Of a stretch of DNA of 64,000 nt, positions 18,593-27,676 are shown in pieces. The stretch comes from Ascidiaceihabitans sp029251465 (GTDB lineage: Bacteria; Pseudomonadota; Alphaproteobacteria; Rhodobacterales; Rhodobacteraceae). Every line of letters begins with the position of its first letter. The stretch's first letter is position 1. The notes beneath the pieces were generated by a model that made no database searches, had not been told where the DNA came from, and was given only the letters and a program-made list of their open reading frames with translations. A program made the translations under genes and the position numbers. The stretch is from NCBI RefSeq assembly GCF_042932805.1, contig NZ_CP170633.1, positions 1,612,001 through 1,676,000 on the forward strand, written 5' to 3'.

Positions 18593-19120
18593 ATGCGCAT
18601 TCTCACTTCCGCCCTTTTGATTTCAGCAGTGGCTCTTACCGCTTGTGGTGCAGTGCGCGACAGTCGCGTTAATCCTGCAAACTGGTTTGGCAAATCGCGC
18701 TCGGCACCGATCGAGGTACAAGAGGCCAACACAAACCCTCTGATCCCGGCGGCCCGAACTGGCCTATTCGCAAAACGACGCGCGGACCGCGACGCGTATT
18801 TCGGCAATCCAATTGACCAGGTCACCGGCCTTGTCATTGAGCGGGTCCCAGGTGGAGCGATTGTGCGCGCCACCGGCCTCACCAAAACGCAAGGTGTTCA
18901 CGGCGTTCAGCTAACGCCGCAAACTGATGATGAAACACCGGTCGATGGTGTCCTGACCTACCGCCTTGAGGGTATTCAACCGAGTACAGCCCAACCCGTC
19001 GGCTCAGAACACACCCGAACGGTTGTCGCAGCGCGTGCGTTGACGGATCAGGACTTGCGCGATGTGCGCACAATTCGGGTTGTGGCCGCCCGAAACGCGC
19101 GAACATCCCGTCGCCGCTAA
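18593..19120 (+). CDS. Predicted lipoprotein, 175 aa
   Basis: Signal peptide MRILTSALLISAVALTAC ends in a lipobox, with Cys18 as the lipidated residue. The mature part is polar (VNPANWFGKS, then a repeated pattern around DQVTGLVIERVPGGAIVRAT) and resembles conserved roseobacter lipoproteins of unknown role. The start was taken at 18593, since the open frame upstream (to 18437) encodes no signal-like sequence and no translation signals. Convergent with rnd. Confidence 0.75.
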   Translation: MRILTSALLISAVALTACGAVRDSRVNPANWFGKSRSAPIEVQEANTNPLIPAARTGLFAKRRADRDAYFGNPIDQVTGLVIERVPGGAIVRATGLTKTQGVHGVQLTPQTDDETPVDGVLTYRLEGIQPSTAQPVGSEHTRTVVAARALTDQDLRDVRTIRVVAARNARTSRRR

Positions 19121-19152
19121 GCAGGTAAACTTCAGTTTCGCGGTCATGGTAA

Positions 19153-19171
19153 GGTGTGCGTGTCGCACACC
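19153..19171. terminator. Hairpin between convergent genes
   Basis: Perfect 8-bp stem (GGTGTGCG with CGCACACC) and a 3-base loop between the lipoprotein and rnd genes. No T-tract follows on either strand, so termination is only probable. Confidence 0.45.
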
Positions 19172-19176
19172 AGCGC

Positions 19177-20337
19177 TTAGTCCAGCGGGACGATTTTCAC
19201 GTCATTTCCAACCGCAGCCAAGGCAATCTTGCCTTCGCACAGTTGCAATGCGTCTTGCCCGAACACTTCTGCGCGCCAGCCCGACATGGCAGCAACATCA
19301 CGCATGCCCGCAGCAAGCGCATCCAGATCAGACGCGGGCGCAATCAGTTTAGCGGCAACGCCAGCGCTTTCTGTTTTGGCCTTTAACAGGACCCGCAACA
19401 GATCCGCGAGTGCCGGATTAACTTGCAGCTTTTCACGCCCTGCGGGCGCTTTGGGCGCCTTTTCAGGCGGGCAATTCAGACCAGCCTGTACCGCTGCCAA
19501 AATGCCATCGGCAATTTCGCCTTTGCGGGCTTCACGTAACAGCAAACGGGAACGGCCCAATTCTTCGTAGGATTTTGGTCTATTACTGGCCAATTCAACC
19601 AGTGCGTCGTCTTTGTACACGCGGTTGCGCGGAACATTCCGGGTTTGAGCAAATTCTTCACGAAAGGCTGCCAGTGCCTGAACAATCGCCAGAAACTTAC
19701 CCGAGTTCGTGCGGGTTTTGATCCGCTTCCACGCGTTTTGCGGCTCAATGATATAGGTGCCGGGGTTGGTCAGGATGTGCAATTCTTCCTCAACCCAATG
19801 CGAACGCCCGCTTTCTGCCAGTTTGGCAGCAAGGAATTCATAGACCTGACGCAGATGTGTCACATCGGCCAAGGCGTAGGTTTTTTGCGCGTCACTTAGC
19901 GGGCGGCGCGACCAATCGGTAAAGCGGGATGTTTTGTCGACCTGTTCATGCGCGATTTTGCGCACCAGAGTTTCGTAACCCACCTGTTCGCCAAAGCCGC
20001 AAACCATCGCGGCCACTTGGGTGTCAAACAACGGCTCAGGAAACACCTGCGCGTCGACAAAAAAGATTTCGAGATCCTGACGCGCGGCGTGAAACACTTT
20101 GACCACAGACGTGTCGCGAAACAATTCATACAAAGGTTCCAGCGAAATGCCCGTCGCCAGTGGGTCAACCAGAACCGCGCCAGAATCATCGGTGCCCGGC
20201 ATCGCCAGTTGGATCAAACACAATTTTGAATAATAGGTACGTTCGCGCAGGAACTCTGTATCGACGGTCACATAGGGATGGGCTTGCGCTTCTTTGCAGT
20301 AAGCGGCCAGATCTTCGGTCGTTGTCAACGTTCTCAT
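19177..20337 (-). CDS. rnd: Ribonuclease D
   Basis: 3'-5' exoribonuclease of the DEDD superfamily that trims tRNA and other stable RNA precursors. Exo I motif VTVDTEFLRE gives Asp26 and Glu28; Exo II lies at FHAARQDLEIF and Exo III at YALADVTHL. An HRDC domain follows (ALAAFREEFAQTRNVPRNRVYKDDALVELA). 386 residues matches. Monocistronic, with the purM-purN operon upstream on the same strand. Confidence 0.95.
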   Translation of the reverse strand: MRTLTTTEDLAAYCKEAQAHPYVTVDTEFLRERTYYSKLCLIQLAMPGTDDSGAVLVDPLATGISLEPLYELFRDTSVVKVFHAARQDLEIFFVDAQVFPEPLFDTQVAAMVCGFGEQVGYETLVRKIAHEQVDKTSRFTDWSRRPLSDAQKTYALADVTHLRQVYEFLAAKLAESGRSHWVEEELHILTNPGTYIIEPQNAWKRIKTRTNSGKFLAIVQALAAFREEFAQTRNVPRNRVYKDDALVELASNRPKSYEELGRSRLLLREARKGEIADGILAAVQAGLNCPPEKAPKAPAGREKLQVNPALADLLRVLLKAKTESAGVAAKLIAPASDLDALAAGMRDVAAMSGWRAEVFGQDALQLCEGKIALAAVGNDVKIVPLD

Positions 20338-20405
20338 GCGGTGTTCTACAGTCCTATTGGCGCGAAAGTCTGTCAGGATTACACCATCACCAGATCAAAG
20401 GCTAG

Positions 20406-21005
20406 TCACTCAGCGTTGACGTTAAGACATCCGTGTTCACCTGTCACAAAACGACGCAATACAGCTGGATACAAGCGGTGTTCTTGCACCAGAACCCGTG
20501 CGGCCAGTGTGTCTGCTGTGTCACCATCTGCAACGTTCAGACGCGCCTGCCCCAGGATCGGTCCATCATCCAACAACGCCGTGACCTCGTGCACAGAGCA
20601 ACCATGCTCGGTATCTCCCGCCGCCAAGGCCCGGGCGTGGGTGTTCAACCCTTTGTATTTCGGCAACAGCGATGGGTGGATATTCAGCATCCGCCCCTGC
20701 CAAGGCCCAACAAAACCGGCGGTCAAAACGCGCATAAATCCGGCCAGACAAATCAGATCGGGCGTGTGTTTGTCCAAGGCGGCATTCAGGGCCGCTTCAA
20801 AACTGGCGCGGTCTTCTCCAAAGGGTCGGTGATCCACGACTTCGGTGGCGATACCTCTGGCACGGGCCCACGCGATGCCACCTGCGTTTTCGTTGTTGGA
20901 CACCACGACGCAGGCGCGCGCAGGGTGGTCACCGGTCATGTCCTCGACCAGCGCGCGCATGTTCGAACCACCGCCCGACACAAAGATCGCAACGCGTCTT
21001 GTCAC
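20406..21005 (-). CDS. purN: Phosphoribosylglycinamide formyltransferase PurN
   Basis: Transfers formyl from 10-formyl-THF to GAR in purine synthesis. Signature pieces are IFVSGGGSNMRALVEDM, the formyl-folate loop GFMRVLTAGFVGPWQGRMLN with catalytic Asn and His in MLNIHPSLLPKYKGLNTH, and HEVTALLDDGPIL with the catalytic Asp. Its start overlaps the purM stop by 4 bases (ATGA), so the pair is coupled. Confidence 0.95.
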   Translation of the reverse strand: MTRRVAIFVSGGGSNMRALVEDMTGDHPARACVVVSNNENAGGIAWARARGIATEVVDHRPFGEDRASFEAALNAALDKHTPDLICLAGFMRVLTAGFVGPWQGRMLNIHPSLLPKYKGLNTHARALAAGDTEHGCSVHEVTALLDDGPILGQARLNVADGDTADTLAARVLVQEHRLYPAVLRRFVTGEHGCLNVNAE

Positions 21006-22051
21006 AAAAGCGCGCCCTTGTACGACACGCCCTGCCCTTGTGTGATCGTGCCAATCTGCACAACGTCGTGCCCTGCGTCCGTGAATGCCGCGCGCGCGGC
21101 GTCAACTTTGTCGGCTGCAACAACGGCAATCATGCCAAGACCGCAGTTAAAGGTTTTCAGCAATTCCGCCTCGGCCATGCCGCCGATGCCTGCCAACCAT
21201 TTGAACACATCGGGCAAATCCCACGCGTTCAAATCGATTTCGGCGCCCAAATCATCTGGTAAAACCCGCGGCAGGTTTTCTGTCAAACCGCCCCCCGTGA
21301 TGTGCGCCAAAGCGTGCACTGTGTCGGCTTGCGCAATCGCGGCGACGCAGCCTTTGACGTATAACACTGTGGGTTCCAGCAACGCAGCACCCAACGTGCC
21401 GTCCTGCCAAGGACAATCATCGCCCCACGCAAGGCCCGACGTTTCGACCAGTTTGCGCACCAGTGAATAGCCGTTGGAGTGCACGCCCGACGACGCAAGG
21501 CCCAGCAGCACGTCGCCGGCTTGGACGTTGGCCGGCAAGTCGTGGCCACGTTCCATCGCACCAACCGAAAAACCCGCCAAATCGAAATCGCCCGCCGGGT
21601 ACATGCCCGGCATTTCAGCCGTTTCGCCACCAATCAGCGCGCAGCCAGAGCGTTCACAACCCGTCGCGATGCCCTCGATGATGCGCGCAGCTTGATCAAG
21701 CTCCAGCTTGCCCGTCGCGAAATAATCCAGGAAAAACAGCGGCTCAGCCCCTTGGCACACCAGGTCATTGACGCACATGGCAACCAGATCGATGCCAACA
21801 CCGTCAACGTTGCCTGTATCAATCGCGATGCGCAGTTTGGTGCCTACACCGTCCGTCGCTGCAACCAAAATCGGGTCTTTGAACCCTGCACCCTTTAGAT
21901 CGAACATTGCCCCGAATCCACCAAGACCGGACATTGTGCCCGACCGCGACGTTCGCTTGGCCGCAGGTTTGATCCGTTCCACCAGCGCGTTGCCTGCGTC
22001 AATATCGACGCCCGCATCGGCATAGGTAATACCGTTCTTTTTCGTGTCCAT
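21002..22051 (-). CDS. purM: AIR synthetase PurM
   Basis: Phosphoribosylformylglycinamidine cyclo-ligase, ATP-dependent closure of the imidazole ring. Start at 22051 (MDTKKNGITYADAGVDIDAG) is preferred over 22081 because of a GAGAGGAA site upstream. Conserved pieces: ATDGVGTKLRIA, GIDLVAMCVNDLVCQGAEPL, ALIGGETAEMPGMY and HITGGGLTENLPRVLP. 349 residues is normal. First gene of a purM-purN operon. Confidence 0.96.
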   Translation of the reverse strand: MDTKKNGITYADAGVDIDAGNALVERIKPAAKRTSRSGTMSGLGGFGAMFDLKGAGFKDPILVAATDGVGTKLRIAIDTGNVDGVGIDLVAMCVNDLVCQGAEPLFFLDYFATGKLELDQAARIIEGIATGCERSGCALIGGETAEMPGMYPAGDFDLAGFSVGAMERGHDLPANVQAGDVLLGLASSGVHSNGYSLVRKLVETSGLAWGDDCPWQDGTLGAALLEPTVLYVKGCVAAIAQADTVHALAHITGGGLTENLPRVLPDDLGAEIDLNAWDLPDVFKWLAGIGGMAEAELLKTFNCGLGMIAVVAADKVDAARAAFTDAGHDVVQIGTITQGQGVSYKGALL

Positions 22052-22184
22052 GGCAGCGTTCCTCTCAAGGTCGTTAAACACCCGAATGCAGTATGGGCAA
22101 GCCCATAAGCTAAAGGCGTGCCAAAGGGAACATCTGGATTGCGCGCGCAGCTGCTTTCGCGTGCATTTTGCGCCCGCTTCGCGC

Positions 22185-22212
22185 TTGACTGCGCTGCCTT
22201 GTCTGGTAGCAA
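22185..22212 (+). promoter_or_regulatory. Possible promoter of the CAT tRNA
   Basis: A TTGACT at 22185-22190 and a weak TAGCAA at 22207-22212 are 16 bases apart and end 11 bases before the tRNA. The -35 is good, the -10 poor, so this is tentative. Confidence 0.4.
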
Positions 22213-22223
22213 GCTGATATGGC

Positions 22224-22300
22224 GGGCCTGTAGCTCAACTGGTTAGAGCAGAGCGCTCATAACGCTTTGGTTGCGGGTTCAAGTCCTGCCGGGCCTACCA
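22224..22300 (+). tRNA. tRNA with CAT anticodon (Met or Ile2)
   Basis: A 77-base cloverleaf: acceptor strand GGGCCTG pairing with CGGGCCT, D arm TAGCTCAACTGGTTAGAGC, anticodon loop with CAT, T arm GCGGGTTCAAGTCCTGC and an encoded CCA. The first pair is a G-T wobble. The CAT anticodon allows elongator methionine or lysidine-modified isoleucine tRNA; the anticodon arm and the TTGG variable stretch resemble Ile2 tRNAs, but the identity is open. It is not an initiator tRNA, as the anticodon stem lacks the three G-C pairs. Confidence 0.88.
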
Positions 22301-22409
22301 TACGCCATACAAATCAATGAGTTGGCAGGGTTTTGAGACATAGAAGCATCTGTGTACTAGCCTGATTGTACAGCTTGGCGCGAATGTGTGGCCCTGACGG
22401 TAACCGCAA

Positions 22410-22434
22410 AGAGGCGGAAAGATTTCCCGCCTCT
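22410..22434. terminator. Hairpin after the CAT tRNA
   Basis: Perfect 8-bp stem (AGAGGCGG with CCGCCTCT), 9-base loop, in the gap between the tRNA and the secreted haem protein gene. A short T-rich stretch but no clean T-run follows. Confidence 0.45.
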
Positions 22435-22504
22435 CAGTCTTCGTTAGATGTTTAAGCGTCGCGCGGTGGGACACGGGATTGTCTGCCCAACCGCGCTTTG
22501 CCAG

Positions 22505-24226
22505 TTAGTCAGAGTTTTTTGAAACCTCCGAAACATCGCCAAACAGATGGCTGACCGAAAAGCCACCAACTGGCTCAGATGTTCCATGGCACGAGAAACA
22601 CCCGTTATATTCCGCAAAGGATTTCTGATCAAATGTTTCCATGGTCGTATTGGCCATGACCGGCGTCCCTGCGACGTTCGTCAAAACGTCACGTTCCGGG
22701 AACGCGCCCATCTTGCCCCAGCTTGCGCCAGTCAGGATGTAGTTCATCCGCGGATCCGTTTGCGACAGCATTTGTTTTGCAGCCTCGCTGCCGTCTGCCC
22801 CCAAATAAAAGCCGGACAAGGCATTGATCACAGACACATTCGACGAGATGACATCGGTGTTTGTCGCAGCCGAAGCCGCTGTCGGATCACTGCCCCATGG
22901 GCTGACACGCACCGCATTGGTCGGCGTTGTCACCGCACCACTGCCCGATGGGGTGATTTTGCCATCAACGAGCGACGCGAATTCTTTGTTGGCGTTAGTC
23001 GGCGTGCCATCCGAGATCAGCCAGCCGTCAGAGGCCAGCGTAGTCATGTCGGAAAACGTCTGTGTCGCCCCAGTCGTATCATTGTAGGAATAATCAACGT
23101 TGGGGGCATTGTCGTAATGCTCGAACGTGGCCCAGATCATCTCGGGGTGACCGTTAACCGATCCCACTACGTGGATGCCGATCATCGCCAAATCAACGGT
23201 TTGCGTGCCCACCTGCTTCAGCGCACCGGTGGTGCCGTCAGCCTCAAACACTGGAACCGTGGAATTTTGCACGATGTAATGATCCGGATTTGCGACCGAG
23301 GACGCGAGAACCCAAGACGCTTTGACTTCCAATGCCATCGAAAGATAGTCGATCGCAGATTCGACTTCGGACACGGTTGGGCGTGGGCCATCCCCCCCGA
23401 GCAAGGAACCCGAGGGCACCACACCTTTGCACAAAAGACCGTAGATCGCCGTGTTCAGCGGGATGTCTTTTGGCTTTAGAAAGCCGTTCTTGAGGCCATA
23501 TTCAATCGCACCACACACGGCTTCTGCGTTTGCGGGAAATTCGGTAAACGGCAATTCGCCGGCCGCGCTCGCAAGATTTGCAGCCCTGACATAGCCGTAG
23601 GGTCGGCTGGTGTAGACGTCATAATAGACCAACGAACTGCCGGTCGAAACGCTGGTGTCGCCTTGCGTGAACAGCACGCCGTTGCTGCCTGCTTGTTCGA
23701 CCCCGTCAACCGGATTGCCGTCGGCGTCTTCGTCAACTTTGGATTGGCGGACCAAGGTCTGGCCATTCGATTGTGTCTGAAGCGCACCGCTATCAAAACG
23801 GTACATGAACTCGCTCGACAAAACGTAATTTGTGGCCGCTGACGTTGGTTTTGGATCAGAAGGCAACGCCGGATCGTGGCCACCGCCCAATCGGTTAACC
23901 GTAACGGTCGAGGTCAGCCACAGAAACATTTGCGACGCCCATTCGAACGCATCACAATTGCTTGCCGCTGCATTAAACGCTGGTCCATCGGGCGGAAAGA
24001 CATAAACCAGCCCGTTGTCGACGTCGTAAATCGGCCCAAGACCTGTTGGTGCCCCGTTTAATTCCAGTCTGGCCCAACTGTCGCTGAATCCGCTTTCTGA
24101 GACATCGCACGACAAATTGACGTCCGATGGCATGTAGGCAAGTGCCAGAGGATCCGCCGATGCTGGCGCGGCGACAAATAGCAGGCCGGTTGCTGATAAG
24201 GTTGAAAGAATTTTATTAAGTTGCAT
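22505..24226 (-). CDS. Secreted c-type haem protein of unknown function, 573 aa
   Basis: Signal peptide MQLNKILSTLSATGLLFVAA with cleavage after ASA near residue 24. One haem c site CFSCH lies close to the C-terminus in NGCFSCHGTSEPVGGFSVSHLF, with a possible distal Met or His not assigned. The central part is polar, with several segments rich in Ser/Thr/Asp. I know similar long proteins in marine bacteria annotated only as cytochrome-family or hypothetical; no catalytic motif is visible. A periplasmic electron-transfer or oxidoreductase role is inferred from the haem site. Monocistronic, about 200 bases after the tRNA on the opposite strand. Confidence 0.75.
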   Translation of the reverse strand: MQLNKILSTLSATGLLFVAAPASADPLALAYMPSDVNLSCDVSESGFSDSWARLELNGAPTGLGPIYDVDNGLVYVFPPDGPAFNAAASNCDAFEWASQMFLWLTSTVTVNRLGGGHDPALPSDPKPTSAATNYVLSSEFMYRFDSGALQTQSNGQTLVRQSKVDEDADGNPVDGVEQAGSNGVLFTQGDTSVSTGSSLVYYDVYTSRPYGYVRAANLASAAGELPFTEFPANAEAVCGAIEYGLKNGFLKPKDIPLNTAIYGLLCKGVVPSGSLLGGDGPRPTVSEVESAIDYLSMALEVKASWVLASSVANPDHYIVQNSTVPVFEADGTTGALKQVGTQTVDLAMIGIHVVGSVNGHPEMIWATFEHYDNAPNVDYSYNDTTGATQTFSDMTTLASDGWLISDGTPTNANKEFASLVDGKITPSGSGAVTTPTNAVRVSPWGSDPTAASAATNTDVISSNVSVINALSGFYLGADGSEAAKQMLSQTDPRMNYILTGASWGKMGAFPERDVLTNVAGTPVMANTTMETFDQKSFAEYNGCFSCHGTSEPVGGFSVSHLFGDVSEVSKNSD

Positions 24227-24453
24227 TAAAAGAATCTCCTAAAATATGTAGTGCGCCCACACTACTACCTTAAATTGCATTTCTGCAAAGATTCTCGTCT
24301 AAACTGATCACTTTGGGACTAGGAATTTTGAAAGAGCCTAACAAAAACAACGTGATAGCCCCACTTCTGAGTTCTGCAAAAAGGCCAAAAACCAGCGTTG
24401 TCTATCCAGCCAAGTTCCAAAAAATTGATCCTCGGGTCAGCGCGTCTAACGTG

Positions 24454-24903
24454 TCATGATCGTTGGCTCAGATGCCATGTCACGGCCATTTCGGCGACGG
24501 TATCGTGATCTGCGTCGCGGATATCGATGGTGACTTCGAATGCGACTTTGCCGATGGATTCCAGCTCTGCCAGCAAATCGGCACTGGGCGCTGATGTTTT
24601 GGCGTGTGCGGTCAGTGTCCCTTTGGCGATTTTGACGTAGGCGATGCGCGCGTCCTTGGCGACGGGCCGCACGGTCAGAATGACAGGTGCCATAGCCCCT
24701 GCCATTGCCGCCCCCGAGGCCGCCTCACCCAACGTGAACATCGCGCCGGCATGCTGGGTTTGGATATGATTTGAGGTGTCCGTGCTTTGATCCAGTTCAG
24801 CCGAAGCCACGCCATCGCCAAGCTCTAACAGGCGGACGCCAACGTGGTTTTGAAACGGCACGATGGTGCCCAACTGCGCTTTTATCATGTCGAACGGGGT
24901 CAT
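24454..24903 (-). CDS. Hotdog-fold thioesterase-like protein (DUF4442/PaaI-like)
   Basis: Protein of 149 residues with the hotdog pattern: LGTIVPFQNHVGVRLLELGDGVA, then the helix QTQHAGAMFTLGEAASGAAM that carries the usual acidic residue, and a C-terminal strand VAFEVTIDIRDADHDTVAEM. Such proteins cleave acyl-CoA or bind acyl groups. Start set at 24903 (MTPFDMIKAQLG), behind AAAGGATG; the frame extends to 24957 without support. Same strand as the histidine kinase gene upstream, 87 bases apart. Confidence 0.75.
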   Translation of the reverse strand: MTPFDMIKAQLGTIVPFQNHVGVRLLELGDGVASAELDQSTDTSNHIQTQHAGAMFTLGEAASGAAMAGAMAPVILTVRPVAKDARIAYVKIAKGTLTAHAKTSAPSADLLAELESIGKVAFEVTIDIRDADHDTVAEMAVTWHLSQRS

Positions 24904-24990
24904 GGGGCATCCTTTGTAGGTTTTGAAAACGCTAGGTGTGTCGCGCTCAACGGGCAAGCCGTGCCGTTGCGGCAGGCCAAGCGATGATCG

Positions 24991-26274
24991 TTAACGCGCG
25001 ATTACAATATCAGCCCGCAGACCGCCCAAACGGTCACTGGTGCCGAGGCGCAAAACCCCGCCATGGGCGCGGGCAATATCCGTCGCAATCGCAAGCCCCA
25101 AACCGACGCCACCGCCGTTGTCCTGATTGCGCGCTGGATCAAGGCGCGTGAAGGGACGCTGCGCATCTGCACGCCGGCTTTCGGGGATACCTGGGCCGTC
25201 GTCTTCGACCCGCAGGCGCAGCGATTTTTCGGTCAGCGTCATGGATACTTCGGCCCGCGAGCCGTAGCGCACCGCATTGCCGATCAAGTTGTCGAGGGCG
25301 CGGCGCATCGCCCCTTCTCGCAGCATCACATCACCCGTGCCTTCGGTTTCAACCAGCGTCACATTGCGCCCGGCACGCTGCGCATCCTCAACCACTTGCA
25401 CAATCCATGTCTGCACCGGAACCCGTTCCGCCGGACTGCCTTGTGCGCCTTTGGCAAAATCCAGAAACGCATCAATCATCTGCTGCATTTCATTGACGTC
25501 ATGTTCCAATTCGGCACGCTCGTCATCCTCTAGCATCGACAGCGACAATCGCATGCGGGTCAGCGGCGTGCGCAAATCGTGGCTGACCCCCGACAACATC
25601 AGTGTGCGAGTTTCGATTTGGCGTTCAATACGCGCCCGCATGTCGACAAATGCAGTGCCCGCCGCGCGCACTTCGATCGCACCACTTGGGGTGTATGGCA
25701 TCACATGGCCACGCCCGAACGCCTCTGCGGCATTGGCCAAACGTTTGATGGGTCGCAGTTGATTGCGCAGGTAAATCATTGCAATTATTGTGAAAATCAT
25801 GCCGAAAAACGCCATATTTACGAACAATTGATGCGGATTTGACGCTGAAATCCGGCGACGTTCGAATTCGAGCACAACCCAGGTATCCCCTTGCATCGCA
25901 ATCACTTGAACGCGCTTGTCTTTGAGCAGATTTACGGATGCGACCTGGTTCACAATACGTTTCAAATGGCGCGACATCACGCGACCGGTGAAATCGTACC
26001 AGACGCGTTGATCCCCGCTGTGGACATGTTCGGGGCTGGCAGGTGTCACGCTGATCAGCAACGTTTCGGCTGCCTGCCCTGTGCTTTCGCTTAGCACCAG
26101 TCGTATTTCGCGGGCCACGGTGTCCGTCATCTGTAGCGTGACATCCTCAAAGTGGCGCTGCATGAACAGCACTGTGACCACCAATTGCAGCACCACAATC
26201 GGCAGCAGCAAAATCAACGCCGCCCGCGCATAAAGCGAGCGTGGCATATAACGTTTGAGCCAATCAAAATTCAT
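24991..26274 (-). CDS. EnvZ-type sensor histidine kinase, no adjacent regulator
   Basis: Inner-membrane sensor of 427 residues. Helices near residues 15-38 and 150-169 flank a periplasmic domain of about 110 residues; a HAMP-like linker follows (RNQLRPIKRLANAAEAFGRG). H-box VSHDLRTPLTRMRLSL has His232; N-box DNLIGNAVRYGSRAE and G-boxes VEDDGPGIPESRRADAQRPF and GGGVGLGLAIATDIARAHGG complete the catalytic part. The pattern matches EnvZ and the roseobacter PetP/ActS-like kinases. A response regulator is normally next door; here both neighbours are enzymes, so the partner is elsewhere. Divergent from the MBL-fold gene with 45 bases between starts. Confidence 0.88.
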   Translation of the reverse strand: MNFDWLKRYMPRSLYARAALILLLPIVVLQLVVTVLFMQRHFEDVTLQMTDTVAREIRLVLSESTGQAAETLLISVTPASPEHVHSGDQRVWYDFTGRVMSRHLKRIVNQVASVNLLKDKRVQVIAMQGDTWVVLEFERRRISASNPHQLFVNMAFFGMIFTIIAMIYLRNQLRPIKRLANAAEAFGRGHVMPYTPSGAIEVRAAGTAFVDMRARIERQIETRTLMLSGVSHDLRTPLTRMRLSLSMLEDDERAELEHDVNEMQQMIDAFLDFAKGAQGSPAERVPVQTWIVQVVEDAQRAGRNVTLVETEGTGDVMLREGAMRRALDNLIGNAVRYGSRAEVSMTLTEKSLRLRVEDDGPGIPESRRADAQRPFTRLDPARNQDNGGGVGLGLAIATDIARAHGGVLRLGTSDRLGGLRADIVIAR

Positions 26275-26319
26275 AGTTAAACCATACGGGCCGCAGCAGA
26301 TGAACGAAAGAGCTTTGCA

Positions 26320-27231
26320 ATGACGCCTCCTGATGATTTTGACCCGGTGATCGGGATTGCCGAAACGCTAGAGCCCGGATTGCGCCGCATCGTTGCCCCG
26401 AACCCCTCGCCCATGACCTACCGTGGCACGAACACCTATTTACTGGGCACCACGGATATCGCAGTGATTGATCCCGGCCCTGACAGCACTGCGCATCTTG
26501 ACGCGATTTTGGCGGCCATCGCGCCCGACCAACGGATTTCGCACATCATCGTCACGCATTCGCACCTTGATCATTCCCCCCTTGCCCGCCCTTTAGCCCA
26601 ACAATGCGGCGCGCCGATACTGGCCTTTGGTGCGGCAACTGCGGGGCGTAGTGTTGTGATGCAACAGATCGCCGACAGCGGTTTGGTTGGCGGTGGTGAG
26701 GGCATCGACACCGATTTTGAGCCCGATCAGATTTTGGCGGACGGCGACACAATTGTTGGCACTGACTGGTCGCTGAACGTCATCCACACCCCCGGCCATC
26801 TCGGCAATCACATCTGTCTGGAATGGAAGGACGCCTGCTTTACTGCAGATCACGTGATGGGCTGGGCCAGCTCACTTGTGTCGCCACCCGACGGCGATCT
26901 TACGGACTTCATGGCGTCCTGCGCCCGGCTGCAAGATCGTACATGGCGGGTGTTTTATGCAGGTCATGGCGCAGCGATTGACGACCCAAACACCCGTCTT
27001 GAGTGGTTGATCGGACACCGCAAAGCCCGCGAGGCCGCGATTCTTGCGCATTTGGCCCACGGCCCTGCCAATGCGAGCGCCTTGGCCCGCGCAATTTACC
27101 TAGAAACTCCTGTGGCGCTACAAGGTGCTGCCACACGCAATGTTCTTGCGCATCTTGTTGATTTAACTGGACGAATTCTAGTTTCGCCGATGGGTGATCT
27201 GACGGCCAAAGCCGATTTTCGACTGACCTGA
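26320..27231 (+). CDS. MBL-fold metallohydrolase (LACTB2-like)
   Basis: Zinc-dependent hydrolase of 303 residues. The metal motif reads VTHSHLDHSPLARPL (HxHxDH), with further ligands in IHTPGHLGNHICLEW, CFTADHVMGWASS and YAGHGAAIDD. A winged-helix-like C-terminal part (HRKAREAAILAHLAHG onward) is typical of the LACTB2/beta-lactamase-like group, whose human member is an endoribonuclease; substrate here is unknown. Promoter region is shared with the EnvZ-type kinase. Confidence 0.85.
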   Translation: MTPPDDFDPVIGIAETLEPGLRRIVAPNPSPMTYRGTNTYLLGTTDIAVIDPGPDSTAHLDAILAAIAPDQRISHIIVTHSHLDHSPLARPLAQQCGAPILAFGAATAGRSVVMQQIADSGLVGGGEGIDTDFEPDQILADGDTIVGTDWSLNVIHTPGHLGNHICLEWKDACFTADHVMGWASSLVSPPDGDLTDFMASCARLQDRTWRVFYAGHGAAIDDPNTRLEWLIGHRKAREAAILAHLAHGPANASALARAIYLETPVALQGAATRNVLAHLVDLTGRILVSPMGDLTAKADFRLT

Positions 27232-27274
27232 CCCGCCTGATTTTGATTTTCTTTTCAAAACTGCGAAAACCCTC

Positions 27275-27303
27275 TGGACGGCGCAAATCGGCATTGCTAT
27301 ATC
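27275..27303 (+). promoter_or_regulatory. Probable tRNA-Asn promoter
   Basis: TGGACG at 27275-27280 and TATATC at 27298-27303, 17 bases apart, end 11 bases before the tRNA. Good spacing and a near-consensus -10; it lies outside the island and still drives the tRNA after integration. Confidence 0.5.
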
Positions 27304-27314
27304 GCCCATACCGT

Positions 27315-27389
27315 TCCGACGTAGCTCAGTGGTAGAGCAGTTGACTGTTAATCAATTGGTCGTAGGTTCGACCCCTACCGTCGGAGCCA
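27315..27389 (+). tRNA. tRNA-Asn (GTT), integration site of the island
   Basis: A 75-base cloverleaf with acceptor TCCGACG pairing to CGTCGGA, D arm TAGCTCAGTGGTAGAGC, anticodon loop CTGTTAA, T arm GTAGGTTCGACCCCTAC and encoded CCA. Its 3' part, from 27369, is repeated exactly at 37551, marking it as the attachment site of the genomic island downstream. The gene remains intact because the incoming DNA restored the 3' end. Confidence 0.96.
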
Positions 27390-27396
27390 TAAAAAG
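27369..27396 (+). repeat. Left attachment repeat (attL)
   Basis: 28-bp direct repeat inside and just after tRNA-Asn, identical to 37551-37578; the base before it differs (T versus C), which fixes the repeat's left limit. Confidence 0.9.
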
Positions 27397-27427
27397 CCTT
27401 TAAGCATAACCGCTTAAAGGCTTTTTT
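27391..27427 (+). terminator. Terminator of tRNA-Asn (island-borne copy)
   Basis: AAAAAGCCTTTAAGC pairs with GCTTAAAGGCTTTTTT around a 6-base loop, with a T-run at the end. Strong intrinsic terminator directly after the tRNA. Confidence 0.85.
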
Positions 27428-27457
27428 GCTTTTCACGGACTGCTGACTGCAAGTTAG

Positions 27458-27476
27458 CGGAAGCATTACGGAAGCA
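27458..27476 (+). repeat. Short direct repeats near attL
   Basis: CGGAAGCA occurs at 27458-27465 and 27469-27476, 11 bases apart, i.e. one helical turn. Such repeats near an attachment site can be arm-type sites for an integrase or excisionase; not proven here. Confidence 0.5.
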
Positions 27477-27676
27477 CCCTACTGGGCTTTTCACGCGTGC
27501 CTTACACGCAACACTGTGAAGTTGATGTTCATTTTCTACTTAATGAGTCTACGGCACGCTCCACCTGCTACTGAATGCAAGTCTTGGTTTGGTCGTGAAG
27601 TCTACCAAGCAAGACTATTCATATGTCACCACACTATGAACTAAGTGCTGTGACCTGCCCCCCGAGGCTCCCTCAT

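Noticed and set aside
22224..22300. Initiator tRNA-fMet
   Set aside because: The anticodon stem lacks the three consecutive G-C pairs of initiators; elongator Met or Ile2 are the alternatives.
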